Source: Nonomuraea sediminis (GTDB lineage: Bacteria; Actinomycetota; Actinomycetes; Streptosporangiales; Streptosporangiaceae). Taken from it: a stretch of 64,000 nt of DNA. A program made the position numbers and the translations under genes. The notes beneath the pieces are model-generated. The model worked only from the letters and a program-made list of their open reading frames with translations. It had not been told where the DNA came from and made no database searches. Location: assembly GCF_018531495.1 (NCBI RefSeq), contig NZ_JAHDTI010000022.1:1-64000 (forward strand), in the 5' to 3' direction. Shown in pieces: positions 23,771 through 33,858 of the stretch (the first letter of the stretch is position 1; each line of letters opens with the position of its first letter).

Positions 23771-25780
23771 ATGCGGGGGGCCGCGCTCGCGCTGCGACGT
23801 GGCTTCTCGCTGCCCGCGCGCCCGCCGTGGGGCTACGGCCTGCTGTGCGCGGTGGCGATCGCGTCGCCGCTCCTGCTGGGGGCGCTGACCCGGCAGCCGC
23901 TCATGGGCGTCTTCGTGGCCCTGGGCGCCTATTTCACCGCTTTCGGCGACCTGTACGGCAAGCCTTACGGGACCCGGGCACGGGCGCTCGTGGTGAAGCT
24001 GGTGCTGATCGCGGCGGGCTGCTGGCTGGGGCTGCTGGTGGCGCCCTGGCCGTGGGTGGGCGTCGCCGTGGTGGGCCTGGTGGCTGCGGCCGGGGGACAG
24101 TGGCGGCTGGTCGGGATGCCGCCGGTGCTCGCCACGGTCGTCGGGTTCTACGCGGGCCTGCCCGCCAGTCCTGGGCCGCCGCTGCAGATGGCGCTCGGCG
24201 GGCTGGTGTTCTGCCTGCTGGCGCTGGCGCTGTGGCCCTTCCGCAGGCTCGATCCGCTCAAGGACGCGCTCAACGAGGCCGTCGAGGCGGTCGGGGGCAT
24301 GCTGGAGGGCCTGGCGCTGCCCGAGGATGAGTGGGTCGAGCGTCGCGAGCACGGTTCGAAGGCGCTGGACGCCGCCGAGACCGCCTCGGCCGCCTTCCAC
24401 AGCACTGATGACAGGACGCGCTCTGCCGACGCCTTCGTGCAGACCCTGGTGCGGATCTTCCACGAGAGTGTCGCGCTGCGCGTGCTGCGGGCCGAGGCGG
24501 TCCAGGACCAGGCCGAGATCGACAAGGTGGTGTCCGCCCTGTCGGCGGCGCTGCGCGACCCGACCAGGGTCCGCGCGGCCCTGACGCAGACGGCGGCCTT
24601 CGCCGAGTGGATCTCGGGGCTGCGGGCCCGGCAGCGTGCCGATCCCGCCTCGCTGCGCAGGATCGCCGTTCTCGGGCAGGTACGGCGGTGCCTGGACCGG
24701 ATCGCGGTGGCCGTGCGCACGGTCGGGCTGCTGGCCACCGACGGGGTCAGGGCGCCCGCCCGGCTGCCGCGCTTCTCGTGGAAGCTGGGCGCAGAGGAGC
24801 CCGAGCACGCCGGCAGGCTGGGCATCGCCGCGGCGGTCGCGATGGCGCTGATGGTGGGGTTCCACGAGCACTACGGCAAGTGGTTCGTGTTCACCGTGAT
24901 GCTGGCCCTGCGCTCCACCTACGGCGACACGGTCGACCGGGTGGTGCTGCGGGTGGCGGGCACCATGGTGGGCGCCTCGGTGGCGGCGGTGATCCTGGCC
25001 GTGGTGCCGGGGCCGTACACGATCGTGGGGACCGTGCTGGTCTTCGCCACGCTCGGGTTCGCGCTGCGGCAGGTCAGCTACGCCTACTGGTCGGTGTTCG
25101 CGACGCCGCTGGCGATGCTGCTGGCCGACTTCGGAACCCGGCTGGACTGGAAGGCCGCCGCGGTGCGGCTGGCGCTCACGGTGGCGGGCGGTGCGCTGGC
25201 GCTGGTGGCCGCGCGGGTGCTGTGGCCCCGAGGCGAGAAGAGCAAGATCCACGGGCTCATCGTGGACCTGCTGCGCGAGCACGGCGTGCTGGTGCGGGCG
25301 CTGGCCGAGCGGGAGCTCGACCGGGTCCCCGAGCTGACCGAGACGGCGGGGCAGGCGGCCGACCGGCTGTCGGAGTCGCTCGACCGGCTGGAGAAGGAGC
25401 CCGGCGGCAGCGCTCCGCCGGACCTGCGCGAGGCGGTCACGCTCGCCCGGCAGGTGCGGGACGACGCCATCCTGGTCTCGGCCGTGCTGCGCGGGTCGGA
25501 GATCGGGCTCGACGCCACGGCGGCGGTGCTCGACGCGGTGGCGGACCGGCTGGCCACGGTGGCCCAGGCCGTACGGGACGACAAGGAGCCGCCCGAGGCC
25601 GACGAGCTCGAGGCGGGGCTGTCGGAGCTGGCCGGTGAGGTGACCTCGCTGATGGAGGTGGCGGCGGCGGGCGAGCCGAGCGCGGTGCGCAGGCAACTGC
25701 GGCACGCGGTCACGGTCCGCCCGGCGCTGAAGTCGCTGAGCAAGGACGCCCTGGCCCTGGCCCAGGCGGTCACCCGGTGA
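23771..25780 (+). CDS. FUSC-family membrane protein (aromatic acid exporter-like)
   Basis: 669-residue inner-membrane protein with two clusters of hydrophobic helices (about residues 20-155 and 345-485) separated by a helical cytoplasmic domain and followed by a long charged alpha-helical C-terminus, the layout of FUSC/YccS/AaeB proteins. Relatives export aromatic acids or related compounds; substrate here cannot be told from sequence. GGGAGAAG precedes ATG 23771. Probably co-transcribed with sixA. Its end overlaps the convergent serB by 11 bases. Confidence 0.85.
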   Translation: MRGAALALRRGFSLPARPPWGYGLLCAVAIASPLLLGALTRQPLMGVFVALGAYFTAFGDLYGKPYGTRARALVVKLVLIAAGCWLGLLVAPWPWVGVAVVGLVAAAGGQWRLVGMPPVLATVVGFYAGLPASPGPPLQMALGGLVFCLLALALWPFRRLDPLKDALNEAVEAVGGMLEGLALPEDEWVERREHGSKALDAAETASAAFHSTDDRTRSADAFVQTLVRIFHESVALRVLRAEAVQDQAEIDKVVSALSAALRDPTRVRAALTQTAAFAEWISGLRARQRADPASLRRIAVLGQVRRCLDRIAVAVRTVGLLATDGVRAPARLPRFSWKLGAEEPEHAGRLGIAAAVAMALMVGFHEHYGKWFVFTVMLALRSTYGDTVDRVVLRVAGTMVGASVAAVILAVVPGPYTIVGTVLVFATLGFALRQVSYAYWSVFATPLAMLLADFGTRLDWKAAAVRLALTVAGGALALVAARVLWPRGEKSKIHGLIVDLLREHGVLVRALAERELDRVPELTETAGQAADRLSESLDRLEKEPGGSAPPDLREAVTLARQVRDDAILVSAVLRGSEIGLDATAAVLDAVADRLATVAQAVRDDKEPPEADELEAGLSELAGEVTSLMEVAAAGEPSAVRRQLRHAVTVRPALKSLSKDALALAQAVTR

Positions 25781-26987
25781 GGACGCCGTCCTCGGCGTCG
25801 GCCGCCTCGACCTCGTCGCGGGAGATGCCGAGCAGGTAGAGGATCGAGTCCAGGTAGGGCGTGTTGACGGCGGTGTCGGCGGCCTGCCGTACGACGGGCT
25901 TGGCGTTGAAGGCGATGCCGAGCCCGGCCGCCGCGATCATGTCCAGGTCGTTGGCGCCGTCGCCGATCGCCACGGTCTGGCTGATCGGCACCCGGGCCTC
26001 CTGGGCGAAGCGTTCGAGGGCGCGGGCCTTGCCCGGCCGGTCGACGATCTCGCCGAGCACCTTGCCGGTGAGCTTGCCGTCGACGACCTCGAGCAGGTTC
26101 GCCGCCGAGTAGTCGATGCCCAGCTCCTCGACCAGGGCGTCGGTGATCTGGGTGAAGCCGCCGCTGACGATGGCGAAGTGGTAGTCGAGCCGCTTGAGCG
26201 TGCGCACCAGCGTGCGGGCGCCAGGGGTGAGCACGACCTCCTGGCGCACCTGCTCGAACACCTCGGCGGGCAGGCCCTTCAGCAGCGCCACCCGGCGGCG
26301 CAGCGACTCGGCGAAGTCCAGCTCGCCGCGCATGGCCTCCTCGGTGACCCTGGCGACCTCCTCCAGGCATCCCGCGTGCGCCGCGAGCAGCTCGATGACC
26401 TCACCCTGGATCAGCGTGGAGTCGACGTCCATCACGACCAGCCGCTTGGCCCTGCGCGACAGGCCCGTGCGCTGGACGGCCACGTCGACCTGGTGGGCGG
26501 CGGCCTCGGCCACCAGCTCGGTGCGCAGCGCGGTCGGGTCGGCGCCGGAGACCGACATCTCGATGCAGGTCACCGGCCACTGCGCCAGGCGCTCGATGCG
26601 GTCGATGTTGGCGCCGGCGGCGGCGATCCGCCCGGCGATCCCCGCGACCGAGGCGGGCGACAGCGTGCTGCCGAGCACGCTGACCGACAGGCGGCCGCGG
26701 CGGCGCTGCTCCTTGGTCTGCGACCCGGTCGACAGCTCCACCTCCATCCCGAGGTCTTCCGCGACCCGCTCGACCGCGGTCCACATGGCGCCGAGCGTGC
26801 TGCCCGTGCCGGTGGACGGGCCGCCCGCGTAGGCCACGAGCACGCCCAGGGTCAGCCTGCCCCGGATGACGACCTGCTCGATGTCGGCCACGTTGACCGG
26901 GAACCCGGACAGGACGGAGAACAGGCGCGAGGTGACACCGGGTCGATCGGGGCCGGTGAGCGTGATCAGGAGCGTGCGCTGGTCCAC
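25770..26987 (-). CDS. serB: Phosphoserine phosphatase with ACT domains
   Basis: Last step of serine synthesis (phosphoserine to serine). 405 residues: two N-terminal ACT domains (about 5-80 and 98-172) that usually sense amino acids, then a HAD domain with the nucleophile motif VVMDVDSTLIQGE, the Ser/Lys region and GDGANDLDMIAAAG. All catalytic motifs are intact. GTG 26987 has TAGCGT eight bases upstream (27001-26996) and no ribosome site, so translation from a leaderless mRNA is likely. Convergent with the FUSC gene. Confidence 0.95.
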   Translation of the reverse strand: MDQRTLLITLTGPDRPGVTSRLFSVLSGFPVNVADIEQVVIRGRLTLGVLVAYAGGPSTGTGSTLGAMWTAVERVAEDLGMEVELSTGSQTKEQRRRGRLSVSVLGSTLSPASVAGIAGRIAAAGANIDRIERLAQWPVTCIEMSVSGADPTALRTELVAEAAAHQVDVAVQRTGLSRRAKRLVVMDVDSTLIQGEVIELLAAHAGCLEEVARVTEEAMRGELDFAESLRRRVALLKGLPAEVFEQVRQEVVLTPGARTLVRTLKRLDYHFAIVSGGFTQITDALVEELGIDYSAANLLEVVDGKLTGKVLGEIVDRPGKARALERFAQEARVPISQTVAIGDGANDLDMIAAAGLGIAFNAKPVVRQAADTAVNTPYLDSILYLLGISRDEVEAADAEDGVLTG

Positions 26988-27013
26988 ATCAGGTCACGCT
27001 ACTGTGCCCCGTC

Positions 27014-28000
27014 CTATGCGCGTGCAGCCGACCCCAGGATCAAGTGGGAGTCGCCGAACTCGTGCCAGAGGTAGCCCTCCCGCAGTGCCGCCTCGTAGCC
27101 CCTGGTCAGGGCGGGTTCGCCGGCGATAGCCGACAGCATCATCAGGTGGGTGGAGCGCGGCTCGTGCAACCCGGTGATCAATCCGTCGACCACACGGACA
27201 CCGGCGGAAGGGGTGACGAGGTGGGTGGTCCATCCGGAGGAGGGCCCGCCGTGTGCCACGGTTTCCAGCGCGCGGACCACCGTGGTGCCCACCGCGATCA
27301 CCCGCCCTGCGTGCTCCACCTGGCGCCTGGTCCAGTCGGGGACCTCGTACCACTCGGCGTAGGGCGGCTCGTCCTTCTCCGGCGAGGCGACCCCGGTGTG
27401 CAGGGTGATCGGCGCGATCCCGATGCCCCTGGCCACCAGGGCGGTCACCAGGTCCGCGGTGAAGGGACGCGCGGCGCTGGGCATCTCGGCGCTGCCGGGC
27501 ACGGTGCCGAACACCGTCTGGTACTCGCCCAGCGGCCAGTCGCGGCGCACGTAGGAGTACCGGATCGGCACGCCGTACTTGTCGAGATATTTCAGGACGT
27601 CCTGGTCGAGGGAGGCCCGCCACAGCCGGGGCGTCTCCCGCGCGAGCAGCCGCAGCGTGGCGCCGCCCGGCAGCGGCAGCCACTCGCCCGCTTCGCCGCC
27701 GTGATACGGCTCGGAGGCCTTGGCCGTACGGCGGCGCAGCTCGACCAGCCACGTCCCGTCCTCCCGCGCCGTGGAGAAGTGCACGGACAGCCGGTCGAGC
27801 CGGATCGCCGCGGGAATCGTGGCGGAGTTGTTGACCACCAGCAGGTCGCCGGGTTGGAGCAGCTCCGGCAGGTCGCGGAAACGGTGGTGCGTGGGTTCGC
27901 GTTCGCCGTCGGACACCAGGAGGCGCACCCCGTCCCTGACCGGGGGCGGCTCGTGCGCCGACAGCGTGTCCGGCAGCGCGAAGTCCAGGGCTGCGGTCAT
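27014..28000 (-). CDS. queA: QueA-like S-adenosylmethionine:tRNA ribosyltransferase-isomerase
   Basis: 328-residue member of the QueA family, whose classical job is transfer of the ribosyl moiety of SAM to preQ1-tRNA in queuosine synthesis. Seen motifs: PGDLLVVNNSATIPAAI, FGTVPGSAEMPSAARPFT, GIAPITLHTGV and VGTTVVRALE. It is about 30 residues shorter than E. coli QueA. No tgt, queG or preQ1 genes lie nearby, so its substrate could differ. Starts inside the stop of the SDR gene (ATGA overlap), so the two are coupled and may act together. Confidence 0.85.
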   Translation of the reverse strand: MTAALDFALPDTLSAHEPPPVRDGVRLLVSDGEREPTHHRFRDLPELLQPGDLLVVNNSATIPAAIRLDRLSVHFSTAREDGTWLVELRRRTAKASEPYHGGEAGEWLPLPGGATLRLLARETPRLWRASLDQDVLKYLDKYGVPIRYSYVRRDWPLGEYQTVFGTVPGSAEMPSAARPFTADLVTALVARGIGIAPITLHTGVASPEKDEPPYAEWYEVPDWTRRQVEHAGRVIAVGTTVVRALETVAHGGPSSGWTTHLVTPSAGVRVVDGLITGLHEPRSTHLMMLSAIAGEPALTRGYEAALREGYLWHEFGDSHLILGSAARA

Positions 28001-28653
28001 TGCAGGCTCACCCTGCCGCTCGCGGGCCGCGCCCTGACCAGGTCGTACAGCGCCGCCGCCACCTTGGCTGGGTCGGCGGCCTGCGCGGCCTCCTCGGCGC
28101 CGACCGCGTCGGCCAGCATCCTGGTGTGCATCTCGCCCGGGTCCACCCACCAGACCGCCAGGTCGGGCTCCTCGGCCGACAGCACGTTGGACAGCTGCTC
28201 GAGCGCCGCCTTCGTGGCGCCGTACCCGCCCCAGCCCTCGTAGGCGACGGTCGCGGCGTCGGAGGTGATGTTCACGATCGCCCCGCGCCTGGCGCGCAGC
28301 GCGGGCAGCGTGGCCTGGATGAGCGCCAGCGGCGCGGTCACGTTGGTCTCCAGCACCACCCTGAAGGCCTCGAGGGGGTATCCGGCCAGCTTGGGCAGCG
28401 GGGTCACGCCCAGGTCGCCGGCGTTGTTCACCAGCAGGTCCAGCTCGGGCACCGCGTCGGCCAGCCGTTCTATGTGGGCGGCCTCGGTCACGTCGCCAGG
28501 GATCGCCGTGGCGCCCAGCTCAGACGCGACGCGCCGCAGATCCTCCGCCCCGCGGGCGGTGAGCACGAGGTTCCAGCCCGCAGCCGCCATCGACCTCGCC
28601 AAGGCGAGGCCGAGACCGCGGGAGGCGCCGGTGATGAGTGCGGTGTTCGTCAT
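27997..28653 (-). CDS. Short-chain dehydrogenase/reductase coupled to queA
   Basis: 218-residue classical SDR: TGASRGLG at about 8-15 (NAD(P)-binding), LLVNNAGD, catalytic Ser in NITSDAA and YGATKAALEQL (Tyr and Lys). The product is a Rossmann-fold oxidoreductase of unknown substrate. First gene of a two-gene unit with the queA-like gene, with a four-base overlap. Divergent from the histidine kinase gene. Confidence 0.88.
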   Translation of the reverse strand: MTNTALITGASRGLGLALARSMAAAGWNLVLTARGAEDLRRVASELGATAIPGDVTEAAHIERLADAVPELDLLVNNAGDLGVTPLPKLAGYPLEAFRVVLETNVTAPLALIQATLPALRARRGAIVNITSDAATVAYEGWGGYGATKAALEQLSNVLSAEEPDLAVWWVDPGEMHTRMLADAVGAEEAAQAADPAKVAAALYDLVRARPASGRVSLQ

Positions 28654-28710
28654 GTCTCGAAGCTACGAACGGCGGCGGAAAGGCACATCGGGCTGCAGGT
28701 CTGGGCACTT

Positions 28711-28729
28711 GGACCTAGGACCATAGAGT
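28711..28729 (+). promoter_or_regulatory. -10 box and quasi-palindrome before the histidine kinase
   Basis: TAGAGT (28724-28729) lies six bases before GTG 28736. Just upstream GGACCTAGGACC is a near-palindrome centred on CCTAGG that could be an operator for the downstream response regulator; this is inference. Confidence 0.4.
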
Positions 28730-28735
28730 GGGTCC

Positions 28736-29851
28736 GTGACGCCCGATCGAGACGAGATCCTGCAGGCCGTCAGCTCGGCCGTGCTCGCCGTCACCCGCCA
28801 CCTGTCGGTGCGCGAGGTGCTGCAGGTCATCGTGCGTTCGGCGCAGCGGCTGCTGGACGCCCGGTACGCGGCGCTCGGCGTGCCCGACGAGGACGGGTCC
28901 TTCGCCGAGTTCGTCGCCGAGGGCATCACCGACAAGCAGTGGGACGCCATCGGCCCGCTGCCCCGCCAGCACGGCATGCTCGCCGCGATGCTCCAGGAGG
29001 GCGTGCCCGCCCGGCTGGCCGACGTGCGCAAGGATCCCCGCTTCGGCTGGTGGCCGAAGGCGCACCCGGTGATGAAGGACTTCCTCGGCGTCCCGATCCG
29101 CGACGGCGAGCAGGTGCTCGGCATCATCTTCCTGGCCAACAAGCGCACGCCCGGCGGCTTCACCCAGGAGGACCAGGAGCTGCTCACGCTGTTCGCCGCG
29201 CACGCCGCGATCGCCCTCATCAACGCCCGGCTCTACGAACGCGGCCGCGAGCTGGCCATGCTGGAGGAGCGCAACCGGATGGCCCGCGAGCTGCACGACG
29301 CGGTCACCCAGAAGCTGTTCTCGCTGCGGCTGACCGCGCAGGCGGCCTCGGCGATGCTGAAGAGCAGCCCGGACAAGGCCGAGGCGGAGCTGGAGCGGGT
29401 GCAGAAGCTGGCCGGGGAGGCGCTGGCCGAGCTGCGCGCGGTGATCGTCGAGCTGCGCCCGGCCGAGCTCGACAGGCACGGGCTGGCCGAGACACTGCGC
29501 AAGCACGTGCGGATGCTCGACCGGCTCTACCCCTCGCAGGTGAGCTTCGAGTTCGACGAGCTGCCGCCGCTCGACCCGGAGATCGAGGTCGTGGTGCTCA
29601 GGGTGGCGCAGGAGGCGCTGCACAACGCGCTGCGCCACTCCGGCGCCTCGCACGTGGAGGTACGGCTGGCCTACGAGGGCGGCAAGCTCGCCCTCACGAT
29701 CACCGACGACGGCAGGGGCTTCGAGCAGGCCGACAGCCGCGGGCTCGGGTTGATCTCGATGCGTGACAGGGCGGAATCCGTGGGCGGAGCGATGACTGTC
29801 GGCTCGTCCCCCGGCGCGGGGACGATGGTTCGCCTGGAGGTGGGTGTCTGA
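28736..29851 (+). CDS. GAF-domain histidine kinase (HisKA_3)
   Basis: 371-residue cytoplasmic sensor kinase. GAF domain at about 20-165, then the dimerisation helix with LEERNRMARELHDAVTQ where His187 is the phospho-acceptor, and a HATPase_c domain (EALHNALRHSGA N-box, DDGRGFE and GLGLISMRDRAE G-boxes). The layout is that of NarL-type kinases with a DevS-like single GAF and no transmembrane segment. No heme- or cofactor-binding residue can be assigned from sequence alone. The stop shares one base with the response regulator start. Confidence 0.93.
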   Translation: MTPDRDEILQAVSSAVLAVTRHLSVREVLQVIVRSAQRLLDARYAALGVPDEDGSFAEFVAEGITDKQWDAIGPLPRQHGMLAAMLQEGVPARLADVRKDPRFGWWPKAHPVMKDFLGVPIRDGEQVLGIIFLANKRTPGGFTQEDQELLTLFAAHAAIALINARLYERGRELAMLEERNRMARELHDAVTQKLFSLRLTAQAASAMLKSSPDKAEAELERVQKLAGEALAELRAVIVELRPAELDRHGLAETLRKHVRMLDRLYPSQVSFEFDELPPLDPEIEVVVLRVAQEALHNALRHSGASHVEVRLAYEGGKLALTITDDGRGFEQADSRGLGLISMRDRAESVGGAMTVGSSPGAGTMVRLEVGV

Positions 29852-30474
29852 TGATCAGGATCGTGATCGCCGACGATCATCCCGTGGTGCGGCAGGGCCT
29901 GCGGACCTTCCTCGACCTGCAGGACGACCTCGAGGTCGTGGGCGAGGCGAGCGACGGCGCCCAGGCCGTGGAGCTGGTCGGAGAGCTGAAGCCCGACGTG
30001 CTGCTGCTCGACCTCAAGATGCCGGTGCTCGACGGCCTCGGCGCCCTCGGCAGGCTCTCCGGCACGGCCACCAGGATCGTGGTGCTGACCTCGGTGAGCG
30101 ACCGTTCCGACGTGGGTCCCGCGATGCGCGCGGGCGCCTCCGGGTTCCTGTACAAGGACGTCGACCCGCCCGCGCTGGTGCAGGCCGTCCGGGCGGTGCA
30201 CGGCGGGCAGGTGCTGCTCGCCCCCGAGGCGGCCGAGGCCATGATGGGCGGCAACGGCCCCGCGCCCGCCGTGCCGAACCCCGCGCCGCTGACCGAACGC
30301 GAGCGCGAGGTGCTCACGTTGATCGCGGCGGGCCGCTCCAACAGGGAGATCGCCAGGGCCCTGTCCGTGGCGGAGAAGACCGTGAAGACCCACGTGTCCA
30401 ACGTGCTGATGAAGCTGGGCGTCCAGGACCGCACCCAGGCGGCCCTGTACGCGGTCAGGCACGGTCTGGCGTAG
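29851..30474 (+). CDS. NarL/LuxR-type response regulator
   Basis: 207 residues: receiver domain with acidic pair D8-D9, phospho-acceptor Asp54 in VLLLDLKMP and the conserved Lys in GFLYKDVD, then a LuxR HTH at about 145-200 (LTEREREVLTLIAAGRSNREIA, KTVKTHVSNVLMKLG). Translationally coupled to the histidine kinase, so they form one pair. Its end overlaps the convergent hypothetical gene by 20 bases. Confidence 0.95.
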   Translation: MIRIVIADDHPVVRQGLRTFLDLQDDLEVVGEASDGAQAVELVGELKPDVLLLDLKMPVLDGLGALGRLSGTATRIVVLTSVSDRSDVGPAMRAGASGFLYKDVDPPALVQAVRAVHGGQVLLAPEAAEAMMGGNGPAPAVPNPAPLTEREREVLTLIAAGRSNREIARALSVAEKTVKTHVSNVLMKLGVQDRTQAALYAVRHGLA

Positions 30475-31174
30475 CCGGCTCGAAGATCGAGTGGTGGGCG
30501 GCCACCAGGGCCCTGCGGACCGCGCGGTCGAGCTCGCGCAGCGCCTCGCCGCGGGCGGCGATCTGGCCCGAGGTCAGTCCGCGCTCGTCGGCCAGCCGCA
30601 CCACCGCGGCCAGCCTGCCCGCCAGCTGCGCAACCCGGTGGGCGCGCCCCGGGTAGCCGGGAGCCAGCTCTCCGCCCTCGAGGCGGCCAGGACGAGCCTG
30701 GACGGGCCCGTCCACCCCGGCCAGGGCCTCGGTGGCCGAGCGCATGGTGGCCGAGAGCTCCCGCTCGGCCTCGGCCAGCGACGGTAGGTCCTGCCGCACG
30801 GGTCCCGACTCGTGTACGGCCAGCCGTACGCCGACGTAGGACGAGCCGCGCACGTCAGGCTCGGGCACCAACCCCACGCACGAGTCGGCGAGCACGGCGA
30901 TCACCGCCTCCCCGGCGTCGACGGCGGCCGAGTTGAAGGCGGGCGGGCCGGACAGGCCCAGGGGGTCGCCGGGAGCCGGGAGCGCCAGGCGGAGTTCGGT
31001 GAGGCCGGCCGCGCGCAGGTCCGCCAGGTAGCGGCGCAACGGCACCTCGCCCGCGACGGTGGGGCCGCAGGCGGCCTCCACCTGGTCAACGGCCTCGTCG
31101 AGGCCGGTGTGACCGCGGAGCCAGGCGTTCCCCCAGGCGACCAGGGCGGGGGATATGGGTGATTCAGAGGGCAC
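30455..31174 (-). CDS. Conserved hypothetical protein, 239 residues
   Basis: Soluble, mixed alpha/beta protein with no domain I can name; the C-terminal half is helical and charged (LAEAERELSATMRSATEAL, LTSGQIAARGEALRELDRAV). Proteins of this outline are familiar as hypotheticals in actinomycetes. GTG 31174 has TATCGT six bases upstream (31186-31181), again a leaderless arrangement. Convergent with the response regulator, divergent from the ABC ATPase gene. Confidence 0.75.
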   Translation of the reverse strand: MPSESPISPALVAWGNAWLRGHTGLDEAVDQVEAACGPTVAGEVPLRRYLADLRAAGLTELRLALPAPGDPLGLSGPPAFNSAAVDAGEAVIAVLADSCVGLVPEPDVRGSSYVGVRLAVHESGPVRQDLPSLAEAERELSATMRSATEALAGVDGPVQARPGRLEGGELAPGYPGRAHRVAQLAGRLAAVVRLADERGLTSGQIAARGEALRELDRAVRRALVAAHHSIFEPATPDRA

Positions 31175-31239
31175 CGATCCACGATAAGCGCTCTCCCTGC
31201 AATAGGTTTGTTCCCAGCGGTCGCAAGGGAGGTTCGGGG

Positions 31240-32028
<789 letters not shown>

Positions 32029-32114
32029 ATCGCTTTTGTTCGGTTACCGGCCGCTACGGGAGAAAAGCAAATATCATTTCGGATGTCGGGCCCCCGCGAC
32101 TCCGGAGTGAAGCC

Positions 32115-33038
32115 ATGACCACCGCGCAGCTCATCGTCGCCCTCGTCGTGGTCGCCGCGGTCGTCTTCGGTGTCGTCAGGACGGTCCGCATCATCCCGCA
32201 GGCCACGGCCGCCATCATCGAGCGCCTCGGCCGCTACCACCGCACGCTGGATCCCGGGCTCAACCTGGTCATGCCGTTCATCGACCGGATCAAGGACATG
32301 ATCGACCTGCGCGAGCAGGTGGTCTCGTTCCCGCCCCAGCCGGTGATCACCTCCGACAATCTGGTCGTCTCCATCGACACCGTCATCTACTTCCAGGTCA
32401 CCAACCCCAAGGCCGCCACCTACGAGATCGCCAACTTCCTGGTCGGCGTCGAGCAGCTGACCGTGACCACGCTGCGGAACGTCGTCGGCGGCATGGACCT
32501 GGAGCGCACGCTGACCTCCCGCGAGGAGATCAACACCGAGCTGCGCGGGGTGCTCGACGAGGCGACCGGCAAGTGGGGCATCCGGGTCAACAGGGTCGAG
32601 CTCAAGGCCATCGACCCGCCCACCTCCATCCAGGACTCGATGGAGAAGCAGATGCGCGCCGACCGCGACAAGCGGGCCGCGGTGCTGACGGCCGAGGGGC
32701 AGCGGCAGGCGGCCATCCTGGCGGCCGAGGGTGAGAAGCAGGCCGCCGTCCTGCGCGCCCGCGGCGAGGCGGAGGCCGCGGTGCTGCGGGCACAGGCCGA
32801 GGCGGAGGCGGCCGCCATGCGGGCCAAGGGGCAGGCGGACGCGATCGGCATGGTGTTCAAGGCCATCCACGAGGGCAACCCCGACCAGCGGCTGCTTGCC
32901 TACCAGTACCTGCAGACCCTGCCGGAGATCGCCAAGGGCGACGCCAACAAGATCTGGATCATCCCGTCGGAGATGGGCAAGGCCCTGGAGAACCTCGGCG
33001 GCCTGTTCTCCCCGCCCAAGGATTCCCAAGAGCGGTAG
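32115..33038 (+). CDS. SPFH/Band-7 (stomatin, QmcA-like) membrane protein
   Basis: 307 residues: N-terminal membrane anchor (IVALVVVAAVVFGVV, residues 7-21), SPFH domain (about 25-185; RIIPQATAAIIERLGRYHRTLDPGLNLV is typical) and an Ala/Glu-rich coiled coil (190-250, with repeated AAxLxAEGEKQA units) that drives oligomerisation. Such proteins scaffold membrane microdomains and often associate with FtsH-like proteases or NfeD proteins; no nfeD is adjacent. Spacing and strand suggest weak linkage with the ABC ATPase gene. Confidence 0.92.
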   Translation: MTTAQLIVALVVVAAVVFGVVRTVRIIPQATAAIIERLGRYHRTLDPGLNLVMPFIDRIKDMIDLREQVVSFPPQPVITSDNLVVSIDTVIYFQVTNPKAATYEIANFLVGVEQLTVTTLRNVVGGMDLERTLTSREEINTELRGVLDEATGKWGIRVNRVELKAIDPPTSIQDSMEKQMRADRDKRAAVLTAEGQRQAAILAAEGEKQAAVLRARGEAEAAVLRAQAEAEAAAMRAKGQADAIGMVFKAIHEGNPDQRLLAYQYLQTLPEIAKGDANKIWIIPSEMGKALENLGGLFSPPKDSQER

Positions 33039-33081
33039 CCGTACAAGATCTCGAAAATCGCGTCCCCTAGGGTCTTGCCCC

Positions 33082-33828
33082 ATGGGTCCTTGGGAAGCGG
33101 TCGCGGTTGTCGCCGCGGGTGTGTTGGCGGGCGGGATCAACGCGGTCGTCGGGTCCGGGTCGTTGATCACCTTCCCCACGCTGGTGGCGGTCGGGCTCGA
33201 CCCCATCTCCGCGAACGTGTCCAACAACATCGGGCTCGTCCCCGGCTCCTTCACCGGGGCGTACGGCTACCGCGCCGAGCTCGAGGGGCAGCGGGAGCGG
33301 CTGCTCAGGCTGGGCGCCGCCTCGGCGCTGGGATCGCTGATCGGCGGCGTGCTGCTGCTGTTCCTTGACCCCAAGGTGTTCCACTACGTGGTGCCCGTCC
33401 TGATCGGGATCTCCTGCGTGCTCGTGCTGGTGCAGCCGAAGCTGAACGGGTGGCTGAGGTCGCCGCACAAGACGCACGGCGGGGTGGGGCTGTGGCTGGG
33501 CGTGCTCGGGGCCGGCATCTACGGCGGTTACTTCGGCGCGGCGCAGGGCGTGCTGCTCATCGGCCTGCTCGGCAGTTTCCTCGACGAGCCGCTGCAACGC
33601 GTCAACGGTGCCAAGAACGTGCTGGCGCTGGTCGTGAACGGGGTGGCGGCCGTGCTGTTCATCCTGATCGCGCCGGTGAACTGGTGGGCGGTGCTGGCCG
33701 TGGCGGTGGGCGCCGCCGTGGGCGGGGTCCTGGGCGCCAGGATCGGCCGCAGGATCCCCGCGCCCCTGCTGCGCGGCGTCATCGTGGCCGTCGGCGTCGT
33801 CGCGATTATCAAACTGGTGTACGGATAA
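33082..33828 (+). CDS. TauE/SafE-family permease
   Basis: 248-residue integral membrane protein with about seven to eight helices in two repeats, GGINAVVGSGSLITFPTL near the N-terminus and YGGYFGAAQGVLLIGLL at the second repeat, the family signatures. Relatives move sulfite, sulfonates or organic anions; the substrate is not evident. ATG 33082 has TAGGGT at 33068-33073, eight bases upstream, and no Shine-Dalgarno, so leaderless. Confidence 0.9.
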   Translation: MGPWEAVAVVAAGVLAGGINAVVGSGSLITFPTLVAVGLDPISANVSNNIGLVPGSFTGAYGYRAELEGQRERLLRLGAASALGSLIGGVLLLFLDPKVFHYVVPVLIGISCVLVLVQPKLNGWLRSPHKTHGGVGLWLGVLGAGIYGGYFGAAQGVLLIGLLGSFLDEPLQRVNGAKNVLALVVNGVAAVLFILIAPVNWWAVLAVAVGAAVGGVLGARIGRRIPAPLLRGVIVAVGVVAIIKLVYG

Positions 33829-33845
33829 ATATCCGCCTTTCTGGG

Positions 33846-33851
33846 TATAAA
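33846..33851 (+). promoter_or_regulatory. TATAAA -10 box, leaderless
   Basis: TATAAAT ends six bases (hexamer seven) before the ATG at 33859 and is the strongest -10 match in the region. Confidence 0.55.
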
Positions 33852-33858
33852 TCTGGAC

